From positions 1 through 60,314 of the forward strand of contig CAJMMD010000014.1 of assembly GCA_905214465.1 (NCBI GenBank): 60,314 nucleotides of DNA. Reading direction: 5' to 3'. This stretch comes from an uncultured bacterium. GTDB taxonomy: Bacteria; Actinomycetota; Coriobacteriia; Coriobacteriales; Coriobacteriaceae. A program made the translations under genes and the position numbers. Shown piece by piece: positions 1 to 8,699 of this stretch. How positions within the stretch are numbered: the stretch's first letter is position 1; each line of letters starts with the position of its first letter. The notes below the pieces were generated by a model. That model saw only the letters and a list, made by a program, of their open reading frames with translations, ran no database searches and was not told the origin of the DNA.

Positions 1-130
1 CTAGAAGGAAAAACGGAATAGACGGACCGACCGTCCGGCTGAGTCTGGGAAGAGGCGCCGGGCGGCGGGCGGAGCATGGCCACCGGACCCATCGAAACAC
101 ATCTCCACCGTTCCTTCAACTGGGAAAATG

Positions 131-306
131 CCGCCCCCGGACCCCGGGAGGGGCCGCGGGGGCGTTCGGCTAACTGCGGGAATGGCCTATTTGCTCAATG
201 TGTTCGGCTGAGATCGGAAATCAACCTACTAGGGGAAGGTGATTGCTGTGGCCCAGAAAGCCAACAGCCTCGCGCACACGAAATGGCTGTGCAAGTACCG
301 CATCGC
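131..306 (+). mobile_element. IS200/IS605-family 5' remnant
   Basis: Reading from a GTG at 239, the peptide contains NSLAHTKWLCKY, which matches the N-terminus of IS200/IS605 TnpA (Y1 transposase, family knowledge). Coding similarity stops after about 22 residues, near 306. Upstream, 133-163 forms a G+C-rich hairpin (gcccccg pairing with cgggggc), as expected for the subterminal hairpin of an IS200 left end. The catalytic HUH and Tyr parts are absent, so this is debris, joined directly to an unrelated coding fragment. Bases 1-130 hold nothing I can identify. Confidence 0.5.
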
Positions 307-525
307 ACCGAGGTCAAGCTCATCGCCGCCATCGTCGAGAAGTACCCCAAGGTGCGCTTTGCCGCGAGCCGCACCTCGGCCCACGCCGACCTCTACGACC
401 GTATGGAGCAGGCCCTGTGCGAGCGCGTGGCCAACGCGGTGGAGGTCGTCCGCTCCGACATCAGCCCCGCGCTTCTTGTCCACACCGGTCCAAACCTCGT
501 GGGTGTGGCGGTCCAGGGACTCTAG
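307..525 (+). pseudogene. DegV-family protein, C-terminal fragment
   Basis: About 72 residues in frame to a TAG at 523-525. They contain SAHADLYDRMEQA and end in SPALLVHTGPNLVGVAV, resembling the C-terminal lipid-binding half of DegV (fatty-acid-binding) proteins, where HTGPG is a common motif. The first 200 or so residues expected of DegV are missing, and the IS200 remnant abuts the fragment, suggesting an insertion followed by a deletion. There is no convincing start or ribosome site. The family call is moderate, the truncation is clear. Confidence 0.45.
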
Positions 526-559
526 CGGAGGCGGGGCGTCCTGCCCCAAAAACAAATGC

Positions 560-609
560 AAAAGACGAGCACTTCTTGCCGCTCAATTGGCAAGAAGCGC
601 TCGTCTTTT
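560..609. terminator. Bidirectional intrinsic terminator
   Basis: A near-perfect inverted repeat (aaaagacgagc at 560-570 with gctcgtctttt at 599-609, continuing inward with cttcttgcc/ggcaagaag). It carries T-rich tails on both strands and lies between the DegV remnant and the 3' end of the fructokinase gene. Confidence 0.8.
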
Positions 610-641
610 CTTAACGCGTTGTATGGCGGAGAGAGCGCAAG

Positions 642-1526
642 TTACGCGAGCGCCCTTCTTGCCAGCTCGGCCGCGCCGAGGATTCCTTGGTCGCCGCCGC
701 AGCCCGGGGCGCAGATGTAGCTCTCCATGTCCTTAAGCTCGGCGGTCTGGATGTAGCCACCCAGATATTCGAGGGTCTTCTTGCGGACGATGCCGTAGAG
801 CTGCTCCTGGTGCATCACGCCGCCGCCGAGGACGATGCGGCGAGGCGAGTACATGAGCACGAGGTTCGCGCACATCTGCCCCAGATAATCCCCCTCGAGC
901 GCCCACACCTCATCGTTGTCCGCGAGCTCGGCCGCGGGCTTTCCCCAGCGCGCGGCGATGGCGGGGCCGGAGGCGAGGCCCTCGAGACAGTTCGCGTGGC
1001 TCGGGCAGACGCAGCGTCCCTCCTCGGTGGGACGGGTCCTTACCAGCATGTGGCCGGCCTCGGGGTGCAGCATGCCGTGAAGGAGCCTGCCCGCGCACAT
1101 GACGCCCGCGCCCACACCGGTGCCGATGGTCACGTAGACGGCGTCCTCGAGCCCCTTGCAGCAGCCGAAGACCACTTCGCCGAGGCAGGCAACGTTCACG
1201 TCCGTGTCGTAGGCCACCGGAATCCCGAGGGCGTCGGCGAACGCGGCGCGAAGACCATAGCCTCGCCACGCGAGCTTGGGCGTCTGGAGGATGGAGCCGT
1301 AGCGCTCATCGTCGGGGTCGACGCAGGTCGGGCCGAAGGCGCCGATGCCCAACGCGTCCACATCGCGGGCGGCGAACCACTCGATCATCTGCGGGACGGT
1401 CTCGGCGGGCGCAAGCGTCGGGGTCTCCATACGGTCGAGGACCTCGCCGTCGCCGGACACCACGGCACAGACCATCTTGGTCCCGCCGGCCTCGAGGGCG
1501 CCGAGCCTCATTTGCTTTTCGCTCAT
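642..1526 (-). CDS. scrK: ROK-family fructokinase
   Basis: A 294-residue cytosolic sugar kinase that probably makes fructose-6-phosphate from fructose and ATP. The ATP loop LEAGGTK is at 11-17, and the catalytic Asp is about residue 109 in YDTDVN. The zinc cluster CVCPSHANCLEG (about 172-183) has the C-P-x-H-x-x-C-L-E-G form I associate with the fructokinase (ScrK/YdhR) branch rather than NagC repressors. There is no N-terminal DNA-binding domain. The ATG follows aaggaggatcac. It is the last gene of the operon, 79 bases after the GH172 gene, and would handle the fructose that enzyme releases. A glucokinase or mannokinase role cannot be excluded. Confidence 0.8.
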   Translation of the reverse strand: MSEKQMRLGALEAGGTKMVCAVVSGDGEVLDRMETPTLAPAETVPQMIEWFAARDVDALGIGAFGPTCVDPDDERYGSILQTPKLAWRGYGLRAAFADALGIPVAYDTDVNVACLGEVVFGCCKGLEDAVYVTIGTGVGAGVMCAGRLLHGMLHPEAGHMLVRTRPTEEGRCVCPSHANCLEGLASGPAIAARWGKPAAELADNDEVWALEGDYLGQMCANLVLMYSPRRIVLGGGVMHQEQLYGIVRKKTLEYLGGYIQTAELKDMESYICAPGCGGDQGILGAAELARRALA

Positions 1527-1605
1527 GTGATCCTCCTTGCAAAGGGGCGCCCGTAGCCATGGTCAACCGCGGGCGCCCATAACGTTGGCATGTTTCGAGG
1601 CGACC

Positions 1606-2730
1606 CTACCTGGGCACGCGGTCCTGCCTTGCGGCAAACGGGGCGAGCACGGCGTGCGGCTCGCTTTGGTACCAGTAGGCGACGGTGGAGATGTCGTCCT
1701 CGCGCTCGTAGAGCTTGATGTCGTCGTTGCCGAGGTCCTGGAATGTCACGCGCAGGTCCTCCTTGAACGAGATCGGGTCGGGAAGGTGCCACCTGTAGAG
1801 ACCGTGCCTGGGCAGCGCGTCGTCGTTGGTCGCGAGCATCGGGTTCGGGTTCGGCTTGCCCGCGCTGAAGCGGTCGCGCGTGGCGTCGCGCGTCGAGCGG
1901 TACGGGTAGCCGGCGAACAGCGTGTTGAAGCACTGCGCCTCGGGCAGCGCGTGGGGCGGCCTGTCGAGAAAGGCCCAGGCACCGCCGAAGTAGTCCTCGG
2001 CTCCCGTCGAGGTGACCGTGGGGAACTCCTCGTCGCCGTCGAGGAAGAACTTCATCTCGCCCTCGCCCCACCAATAGCGCTCCAGGGCGCACAGGGCCAT
2101 GTAGGTGCCGACGTAGTAGCCCTTGCCGCGCACGCCGTCGAGCACGGTGTAGTCGACGCCCCTGCGGGTGCTGCGCTCGCGGTTAAAGCGAGCGTGGAAG
2201 TACATGGCGTCGTCCGGCACGTCGGTGAGCGCGTAGTTGAACGTGTAGAAGATGTACTTAATGAACCCGGGGTGCTCGCTCGTAAGCGTGACCTTGGCGT
2301 GCTTCCTGAAGGGCATCTCGAAGTAGCAGTTCATGCCGCCCGTCGGGTTCACGCAGATGGGCATTGAGTTGACAATGGCGCGCTCACCGAAGCCGTTACA
2401 GAAGAAGTCGCCGACAGGGCACTCGACCGAGGGTGTCTCCTCGTCGTCCCAGTAGAAGCGCAGCACGAGGTCGCGCATGACGAAGCTGCCGGCGGCGGTC
2501 TTGTCGGGGACGGTCATCCAGATGTGGCGGATGATGCCGGGGCCCTCGATGTCCGCGAGCGTGATGGTCTCGCCGGACTCAAGGGGCACGCAGCACGAGC
2601 CCTTGCGGCCGACGCCGAGGTGGCTGGCCGACATGGCGGCGCGGCCCTTCTCGCCCGTGATGTTCTCGGGGGTGATGGCGCGGCTTTCCTCACCGCCGTG
2701 CATCCACACGTCCTTAAGGAACTCTCTCAT
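1606..2730 (-). CDS. GH172 (DUF2961) alpha-fructofuranosidase-type hydrolase
   Basis: A 374-residue cytosolic protein without a signal peptide. GH172 was founded on a Bifidobacterium difructose-dianhydride I synthase/hydrolase; other members cleave D-arabinofuranosyl links. Two conserved acidic motifs are visible: WWGEGEMKFFLDGD (Glu about 224) and STGAEDYFGGAW (Glu about 245). Their 21-residue spacing equals that of the catalytic pair I recall for the founding enzyme (Glu270/Glu291). The start has a strong gaggagg site. It lies between the PTS IIA and fructokinase genes, favouring a fructose-containing substrate over arabinan. Whether it acts on phosphorylated sugar delivered by the PTS is unknown. 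Confidence 0.75.
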   Translation of the reverse strand: MREFLKDVWMHGGEESRAITPENITGEKGRAAMSASHLGVGRKGSCCVPLESGETITLADIEGPGIIRHIWMTVPDKTAAGSFVMRDLVLRFYWDDEETPSVECPVGDFFCNGFGERAIVNSMPICVNPTGGMNCYFEMPFRKHAKVTLTSEHPGFIKYIFYTFNYALTDVPDDAMYFHARFNRERSTRRGVDYTVLDGVRGKGYYVGTYMALCALERYWWGEGEMKFFLDGDEEFPTVTSTGAEDYFGGAWAFLDRPPHALPEAQCFNTLFAGYPYRSTRDATRDRFSAGKPNPNPMLATNDDALPRHGLYRWHLPDPISFKEDLRVTFQDLGNDDIKLYEREDDISTVAYWYQSEPHAVLAPFAARQDRVPR

Positions 2731-2742
2731 CGTCGACCTCCT

Positions 2743-3141
2743 CTATTCGTCGTCGTCGCACTCGGCGGAACTGACACCGTTCACGTAGATGATCTGCTGG
2801 CGCGCCTCGTTGACGAGGGCATCGAAGTCGAGCTTCTCGTCGGGGCGCGCGAGCGCGACCGTCATGGCGAGCGGGAGGTTGACACCCGCGATCACGTGGA
2901 TCCGGTCGGAGGCGAAGCGGGAGAAGCGCTGGTTCACGCTGCCGCCGAACGCGTCGGTAAGGACGACGACCTCGTCAGTGCCCGAAAGAGCCGCCTCGAC
3001 CGCCGCGTCGAGCCCCTCGCCGTTGTCGTTCACGTAGGCGCACACGGCGTTGACGGCGTCGCCCTTACCCGTAAGGAACTCGAGGGTGTCCTTGAAGCCC
3101 TGGGCGAGAAGGGAATGGCTCGCCACAACTATCTTTCTCAT
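2743..3141 (-). CDS. PTS EIIA, mannose/levan family
   Basis: A 132-residue phosphocarrier of the mannose-class phosphotransferase system. It accepts phosphate from HPr on His9 (VVASHSLLAQG) and passes it to IIB. The fold-typical LTDAFGGSVNQ stretch follows at about 101-111. The C-terminus ends in an acidic tail. It is encoded separately rather than fused to IIB, 12 bases before the GH172 gene and 26 after IID, so all components of one transporter are present. Confidence 0.88.
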   Translation of the reverse strand: MRKIVVASHSLLAQGFKDTLEFLTGKGDAVNAVCAYVNDNGEGLDAAVEAALSGTDEVVVLTDAFGGSVNQRFSRFASDRIHVIAGVNLPLAMTVALARPDEKLDFDALVNEARQQIIYVNGVSSAECDDDE

Positions 3142-3167
3142 TGATTCACCAATCTCTTGGGTCGAAG

Positions 3168-4001
3168 CTAAGCGAGGATGCCGGCGGCGGAGGCGACCAT
3201 CGCGAGGACAATCACCACGAGGATGAGGGCCGTCATGCTCGCGTTCTTCTTGGTAAGAAGGTAATACGCGCTTCCCGTGATGGCGGCGGGGATCATGGCA
3301 GGCAGGATCTTGTCGAGCAGCGGCTGGATCTCCATCGCGACGTCGCCGAAGCTGAAGCTAATCGGGCAGGTGACGCCGATGACCGAGGCGATGAGGCAGC
3401 CGACCACGGTGAGGCCGAGCACGGAGGCGGCGGCAGTGAGGTTGGGAAGCTTCTCGCTGAAGTCGGTGACGAGCTTCACGCCCTGCTTGTAGCCGAACTC
3501 GAGGGCGTGCATGCGGACCCAGAAGATGGCCAGGATGAGCGCGAACCAGATGCCGGCTCCCACGGGGTTGCCCTCGATGGCCATGTAGGCGGCGATGGAG
3601 CCCATGATGGTCGGGATCATGGTCATGAGCAGGGAGTCGCCGACGCCGGCGAGCGGTCCCATGGTGCCGATCTTCAGGTCTTGGACGGCGTCCGCCGCCG
3701 CTAGGCCGTCGCGCTCCTCCATGGCCACGCAGGCGCCAAGGATGATGGCGGCGAGCCAAGGCTGGGTGTTGTAGTAGCGGAAGTGGTTGTTGAGCGCTTG
3801 CTTATAGTCCTCGTCGTTCGTGTAGATCTTCCTCAGGACCGGCGAGAGGGCGTAGGCGACTGAGGCGCCCTGCTGGGTCTGGTAGTTGAAGGTGCACACG
3901 CTCATGAGCCAGCGCCAGTTCGCGTTGCGCAGGTCCTTCTTGGTGACCTTGTAGCCGGAGGGCTTGCCCTTGGCGACGGCGGTGATGTTCTCGTTTTCCA
4001 T
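3168..4001 (-). CDS. PTS EIID, mannose/levan family
   Basis: A 277-residue integral membrane subunit (ManZ/LevG type) that forms the sugar channel with IIC. The N-terminal KKDLRNANWRW and FNYQTQQG segments and the MGPLAGVGDSLLM motif (about 163-175) are characteristic. Several hydrophobic helices follow in the second half, and the chain ends in a membrane helix. Two bases separate it from the IIC stop, which implies translational coupling. Confidence 0.88.
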   Translation of the reverse strand: MENENITAVAKGKPSGYKVTKKDLRNANWRWLMSVCTFNYQTQQGASVAYALSPVLRKIYTNDEDYKQALNNHFRYYNTQPWLAAIILGACVAMEERDGLAAADAVQDLKIGTMGPLAGVGDSLLMTMIPTIMGSIAAYMAIEGNPVGAGIWFALILAIFWVRMHALEFGYKQGVKLVTDFSEKLPNLTAAASVLGLTVVGCLIASVIGVTCPISFSFGDVAMEIQPLLDKILPAMIPAAITGSAYYLLTKKNASMTALILVVIVLAMVASAAGILA

Positions 4002-4003
4002 GG

Positions 4004-4789
4004 TTACTCATCCTCTCCGATGAAGGCGTCTGCGGAAGCGTGGGCGGCGAGCTCGGTGTCCCTCTCGGCGCGCTGGTAGAACGCGATCGCGAGGGCAAAG
4101 CCGACGATGGCGGCGCCGATGATGGGCACGTTCAGGAAGGCCGAGAGGAAGAAGCCGGCGAGCAGGTACTGGAAGTACTTGCCGGTGGGCATGTAACGCA
4201 GCAGCATCGCGATTCCGACGGCCGGGAGCATCTTGCCGGCGAGGGTGAGGCCGGAAAGGAACCACTGGGGCATGACCTCGAGGAGCCAGTTGACGGCGGG
4301 CTGGCCGAGGGTCACGGAGACAAAGACGGGCAGGGCGGCGCACAGGCCGAAGAGCACGGGGCAGACCCACAGGATGGCGTTCATCTGCTTGAACTTGCCC
4401 TCGTCGCAGAACTTCTGGGACTTCTCGACGACAAAGCCGTTGAGGATCTTGACGATGACGTCGAGCTGGATGCCGAGCATGCCGACCGGCAGGCCGATGG
4501 CGAGGCCCGTGTCCGCGCCCAGGGTCACGCCGTAGGCTGTGGCGATGATGGCCATCGTGCCGTAGTCGGGAATCGACGAGCCGCCGAAGCCCGCGACGCC
4601 GAGCTGCATGAGCTGGATGGTGCCGCCGATGACGAGGCCGGTCTGCCAGTCGCCCATGACGACACCGGTGATAAGGCCCCAGAAGACGGCATAGTTGACG
4701 AAGATCATCGGGATGCCGTAGTAGTCCACGTGCTTGATGAAGGCCAGCAGGGTCAAAAGGACGACCTGCAGGATAGTGAAGTTGACCAT
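4004..4789 (-). CDS. PTS EIIC, mannose/levan family
   Basis: A 261-residue polytopic permease subunit (ManY/LevF type) with repeated hydrophobic segments and the family-typical GDWQTGLVIGGTIQLMQLG region near residues 46-64. Its ATG follows aggaggg. It lies 9 bases after IIB and 2 before IID in the canonical IIB-IIC-IID order. Substrate specificity cannot be read from sequence; the GH172 and fructokinase neighbours suggest a fructosyl sugar. Confidence 0.88.
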   Translation of the reverse strand: MVNFTILQVVLLTLLAFIKHVDYYGIPMIFVNYAVFWGLITGVVMGDWQTGLVIGGTIQLMQLGVAGFGGSSIPDYGTMAIIATAYGVTLGADTGLAIGLPVGMLGIQLDVIVKILNGFVVEKSQKFCDEGKFKQMNAILWVCPVLFGLCAALPVFVSVTLGQPAVNWLLEVMPQWFLSGLTLAGKMLPAVGIAMLLRYMPTGKYFQYLLAGFFLSAFLNVPIIGAAIVGFALAIAFYQRAERDTELAAHASADAFIGEDE

Positions 4790-4798
4790 GATCCCTCC

Positions 4799-5272
4799 TT
4801 AGATGAGGTCGGCGACGGAGACGGGCTTGTCGGCGGGCACGAACTGTGCCGTCACCTTGACGCCGCGGGCAATGAGCGCCTTGTAGCTCTGGACGTTCTC
4901 GGCGGAGGCATAGGCGCGCTGGGTGAGCTGGACGCCGCCCTCCTTGACAAGAGAGCCGCCGACGATCAGCGACGGGAGCTCGATGCCCGACTCGACCAGG
5001 TGAAGGATCGTCTCGGGCTCCTTGGCGATGACAAAGACCTTCTCGCGGTCGTACTTGCCCGCCGCGAAGTTCTTGAGCGCGGTCTGCTCGGAGATGATCG
5101 AGACGGCCATGCCCGCGGGGCGCGCCATCCTCATGGTGGACTTCAGGACCTCGTCGCCGGCGACCTTGTCGTCGATGACCATGACTCGGGTCGCGCCCGA
5201 CACCGGGGCCCACTGCGTCACGATGATGCCGTGAAGCAGGCGATTGTCGATTCGTGCCATAACAACACTCAT
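4799..5272 (-). CDS. PTS EIIB, mannose/levan family
   Basis: A 157-residue cytosolic phosphotransfer subunit. The phosphorylated His is about residue 14 in IDNRLLHGIIVTQW, a hallmark of mannose-class IIB. I place the start at 5272 because ATG there follows aggag at a good distance, whereas an upstream extension to 5341 adds 23 residues that do not belong to the family. It is the first structural gene of the operon, 123 bases after the LevR-like gene. Confidence 0.88.
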   Translation of the reverse strand: MSVVMARIDNRLLHGIIVTQWAPVSGATRVMVIDDKVAGDEVLKSTMRMARPAGMAVSIISEQTALKNFAAGKYDREKVFVIAKEPETILHLVESGIELPSLIVGGSLVKEGGVQLTQRAYASAENVQSYKALIARGVKVTAQFVPADKPVSVADLI

Positions 5273-5395
5273 GTTTGCTCCTATCAAATGAAGTTTTGCG
5301 TTCGGTACTGCCTCGGCGCTATCCGGATTCGCGCCGGGCAAGGGGTTATCGGATTATTGAGGACGCGCGGTCAGCTTGCGGCGGCGCGGGGAAGG

Positions 5396-8137
5396 TCACT
5401 CGTCGAGCAGGAGGTCCGAGGAGCCGAGGCGCTCTTCTCGCGCCGGGGCGGCGCTCACGCTTATGTAGTCGAAGACATATGCGATCTCGCTTACGGGAAC
5501 CTCTACGCGATAACGCGTCGAGATGCTCGAGAAGCTCTGCCTGAAGGACTCGATGAAATCGGCGCGTTCCTCCTCGAAGCGGTCCTGGCCAACGTAGGTC
5601 TCAATGGGGTTTCTGGTAACAAGGCGCTCGACGAGACAGCAGAGGTGAACGTAGAGCCCAATGATGGCGTTGCTGCCGATCTTCTCGCCTGTCCTGCGCT
5701 GAAGCTCGTGCACGGCGCTCTCGATCTCATGGAATAGCCGCTCCGGGTCGAGGATGGTGATGGAGCGGATGACGTTCTGCAGCGTCATGTTCGAGAGCAA
5801 CTTCTCGTGGAAAGAAGAGAGCTCGGAAGCGTCAAGCCACCTGCCGAACACGACATCAACCTTAGAGGCGGACGCCGTCGACATGATGTCCTCGAGGGCG
5901 ACGAAGGGGACGGAGGCGACCCCGGGGTCTCCCGTGCCGATGACGGCGCAGACGCGGTGCTCGGAGAAAACGGCGTCGTTCGACCCGTTCGCGACGAGCT
6001 GCTTGAAGGGCCTCGTGAGCAGGCGCGCGCCTATGGTGCGCGGGAGGCTCTGCGAGACGAGCTGGCGTATCCTCTCCGCGGCGTCGACCCCGGACTCGGA
6101 GCAGAAGACGATGGCGTCCTCACGGTTGACGCGCTCGATCACCTTGCAGTGCGTCACGCACGCGGCGGTCGCATCGCCAAGAACCTCGGCGATGGACTTG
6201 CCGCCGAGCAGCCCGACCCCGATCTCGAGCGCAAGACCGGTAGAGACGTTGTTCACCACGCCGATAGTGGAGTCGGTAACGTTCTCGAGGGCCTTATAGG
6301 CCTCCTCCAAGGAGCCCATGTCGACGAGGAACACGACCCCGGTGCAGTAGGAATGGCGGTCGACGAGGCGCTGGAGCGGACCGACGATGTCCTTCAGCTG
6401 CTGGTCGTAGGGCATGTCGACAGCCTCGTACACATGCATGCCGAGCATACGGTTCGCCGCGTCGGCGATGCTCGTCGCCGTTGAGTAGCCGTGGGACAGG
6501 ATGACGCAGAGCGTCCGAAGGGCCTTCGCATCGCGAGACTCCGATGCGACGCACAGCGTCAGAAGCGTCTTCGTGAAGTGATCGAGCGAGATTCCCAGCG
6601 CCCCTTCCACGTCTGCGGCGACCTGATCGGAGACACTCGAGGCAAACGGCAATTCGGAGGTCACGGCACCGAGGAGATGGGAGATTTGCTCCGCACAGGC
6701 AGACTTTCGCTTAGCCAGGCCGATACCCGGCCACAACTGCAGGCAAATCTCCTGGGCCAGTAGAAAAGCGACCCTCCTCGAAAGCTCGATGCCATAAGAA
6801 GAGCCTGCGTCGGCAAGGACCGCGCCCACGACGCGCTCGAAGGCGCGCGACCTCGAGGAGGCGACGCCGTGGTCGAAGATCAAGTGATCCTCAACGCCGC
6901 GCACAGCGGAGACAGCTTGCGAGACAAGCTCGGAGACAGAGAGCTCCCCGGCGCAGAATCGCTCATCGAGGGAGCACAGGGCATCGAGCGCCTGCTCGAC
7001 CGGCCCTGTGCTCTCGGCGGCATCCAGAGACGCGTCGATCAGAACGCCATCGTCGGGCTGTTGATCGATCTGCGCGGAGGAGAGGAGCCCGCTGGGAAGA
7101 AGATACGGGCGAACGACGACGTAGTCGCCCTCGCGATTGAGGAACGCTTTGGCGCAGCAGTTCGTCACGCAGGCGCGCAAGCCGGCGATGTTATCGGAAA
7201 AGTCCGCGTTCACGAGGCAACGGTATGCGCCGCGGCTGATCTTCACATCAGAACCGATTCGGCACCCCTCGCTGCGCAGGAAGCTCAAGATGAGATCCTC
7301 GCGCTCCTCGGGGGTCCGCTCCTTGAGTGAGGGGACGCGGGCACAGATGGGCATTTTGCTGTAGGCCGAGGAAACCTTCAGGTCATCGGCGGATAGCGTC
7401 GTCGAAAGAACGAGGCGAGCGCGCGGCGCATCCTGGGAGGCATCGAGCCCGAGGGCCGTCGCAAGGCAGTGCTCCATCGCAGAGGGAGAGAGTGCCTCGA
7501 TGCCGTTGACAAAGACCACACCCCCGCGCGCTTTCGCGATCGACTCGTCAAGAAGCCCGTTGAACGAGGCGGCGTCCGGGACCCCGGCGCAGTCGATGCG
7601 CACATAGGAGGAGTCGCGGGACAGCAAGCCCTGGTTCTTGCCGTACTCGTACACAAGGCGAGAAAGGAAAGACTTACCGACACCCACGCCGCCGCTCAAG
7701 AGGATGGGCAGGCCAAACGGAGGGTACTGAACCGCAGCCTTGCACTGCTCGACAACGGAGCTGAGGCTCATGTCGAAGCCCACGGCACGCGCGAAGTCGC
7801 GGTGATCGGCGATTCCCGTCGCCTGGATGAGGTCGGCGAGCGAGGCATACTCGCTTGCAGAGAGCTTTACCTGAAAACGCTTCTGGAACGCGCGGCGATG
7901 AAAATAACGGACAGGCCTGCCCGCCACCTTAACCACAAGACCGGCGCGAACAAGGTCGTTGAGGTACTGGCTCGCCAGGCTCCTGGAGATGATGAGCGTC
8001 TCGGCGATGTCGGAGGTGGACAGACGGGCAAGGTCGTCGAGCGAGACGGCAGAGGTGAGGGCCTCGAGATGCTCGAGAATCCTGTCCCTCATGTCGACGG
8101 GTTTCTTTGCCAAGCAGTCCTGTGTGGTCTTGTCCAT
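5396..8137 (-). CDS. LevR-like multidomain transcription regulator with degenerate AAA+
   Basis: A 913-residue regulator of the LevR/ManR type that should sense flux through the adjacent PTS. Domains in order: winged helix about 15-85; AAA+ about 115-345 with Walker A GGVGVGKS at 149-156; a PRD-like helical region about 390-480; a mannose-type EIIA domain with SHGYSTA (His549); an EIIB-like stretch with VFCSESG (Cys679); and a C-terminal PRD around YVHLCCLVERL (His831). The AAA+ domain lacks the GAFTGA loop that contacts sigma-54, and the Walker B segment reads VVFVNGIEAL instead of ending in Asp-Glu. It is therefore probably a sigma-54-independent regulator. The start follows gaggagg. Confidence 0.8.
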   Translation of the reverse strand: MDKTTQDCLAKKPVDMRDRILEHLEALTSAVSLDDLARLSTSDIAETLIISRSLASQYLNDLVRAGLVVKVAGRPVRYFHRRAFQKRFQVKLSASEYASLADLIQATGIADHRDFARAVGFDMSLSSVVEQCKAAVQYPPFGLPILLSGGVGVGKSFLSRLVYEYGKNQGLLSRDSSYVRIDCAGVPDAASFNGLLDESIAKARGGVVFVNGIEALSPSAMEHCLATALGLDASQDAPRARLVLSTTLSADDLKVSSAYSKMPICARVPSLKERTPEEREDLILSFLRSEGCRIGSDVKISRGAYRCLVNADFSDNIAGLRACVTNCCAKAFLNREGDYVVVRPYLLPSGLLSSAQIDQQPDDGVLIDASLDAAESTGPVEQALDALCSLDERFCAGELSVSELVSQAVSAVRGVEDHLIFDHGVASSRSRAFERVVGAVLADAGSSYGIELSRRVAFLLAQEICLQLWPGIGLAKRKSACAEQISHLLGAVTSELPFASSVSDQVAADVEGALGISLDHFTKTLLTLCVASESRDAKALRTLCVILSHGYSTATSIADAANRMLGMHVYEAVDMPYDQQLKDIVGPLQRLVDRHSYCTGVVFLVDMGSLEEAYKALENVTDSTIGVVNNVSTGLALEIGVGLLGGKSIAEVLGDATAACVTHCKVIERVNREDAIVFCSESGVDAAERIRQLVSQSLPRTIGARLLTRPFKQLVANGSNDAVFSEHRVCAVIGTGDPGVASVPFVALEDIMSTASASKVDVVFGRWLDASELSSFHEKLLSNMTLQNVIRSITILDPERLFHEIESAVHELQRRTGEKIGSNAIIGLYVHLCCLVERLVTRNPIETYVGQDRFEEERADFIESFRQSFSSISTRYRVEVPVSEIAYVFDYISVSAAPAREERLGSSDLLLDE

Positions 8138-8161
8138 GACTTCTTACCTCCTCGTACAAGG

Positions 8162-8167
8162 AGTATA
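8162..8167 (-). promoter_or_regulatory. Possible -10 box for the LevR-like gene
   Basis: On the minus strand this reads TATACT, 24 bases before the start codon and just upstream of the ribosome site. No good -35 hexamer is visible at 16-18 bases, so activation may be needed or the box may be fortuitous. Confidence 0.3.
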
Positions 8168-8311
8168 AGGGGAGAACAGAGAACGGAAGGGGGCGCGTGG
8201 GGGAATCAACAGCTCCGAGGAAAAGTCCACCACTTGAGGGGCAGAAAACAACGGCCATTGAACATTCAGGGCCGACGCTCAACACTTCGGCTCGACACTT
8301 CGCTTTGGAAA

Positions 8312-8334
8312 GGGCCCCGGCGCGCCGGGGTCCC
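8312..8334 (-). terminator. GC-rich hairpin after truncated mtnN
   Basis: An almost perfect palindrome of gggccccgg type, followed on the minus strand by CCCTTTCC. It lies 3' of the mtnN fragment and before the LevR-like gene, and probably served as the mtnN terminator. A second partial copy of the same GC-rich words sits at 8347-8368. Confidence 0.5.
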
Positions 8335-8364
8335 AACATAAAGAAGGGTCCCGGCGCGCAGGGC

Positions 8365-8690
8365 CTAAAGCTTAACCATGCGCGCGGCGATGCGGGCGCA
8401 GTCGCAGGCGGCCTTCTTCTCGAAGGTGTTGTAGTCGACGACCCGGCCCTCGGCGCAGGGCTTGTCGCTGATGGCGCGCACGACGACGAGGGGCACGCCG
8501 TTGAGATAGGCGGCCTGCGCGATGGTGCAGCCCTCCATCTCGCAGCACAGGTCGCCGAAGATCGCGAGGATTCGCTCCTTCTGTTCCGCGGGCGAGACAA
8601 ACTGGTCGCCGGAGACGACGCGGCCCTTGAGGACCTTAATGTCGGGGGCGACGGCGGCCGCGGCGACGCACGCCGCCAGCAAGGGCCGGA
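8365..8690 (-). pseudogene. mtnN: MTA/SAH nucleosidase, 3' fragment
   Basis: The last 105 or so residues of a 5'-methylthioadenosine/S-adenosylhomocysteine nucleosidase. GRVVSGDQFVSP, CEMEGCTIAQAAYLNGVP and VVRAISDKP are the family's C-terminal motifs, including the Met-Glu substrate contact and the catalytic Asp of the SD pair. The N-terminal half is missing: upstream of about 8690 the frame runs antisense through an IS3 transposase remnant and loses similarity. The enzyme cannot be functional from this copy. An intact copy elsewhere would be expected, since the reaction recycles toxic SAH and MTA. Confidence 0.75.
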
Positions 8691-8699
8691 GCGGATCGC

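Noticed and set aside
5273..5395. A -24/-12 (sigma-54) promoter before the PTS IIB gene
   Set aside because: The best candidate has GG and GC one base too far apart and poor flanking bases. No convincing site was found, which agrees with the degenerate LevR AAA+ domain.
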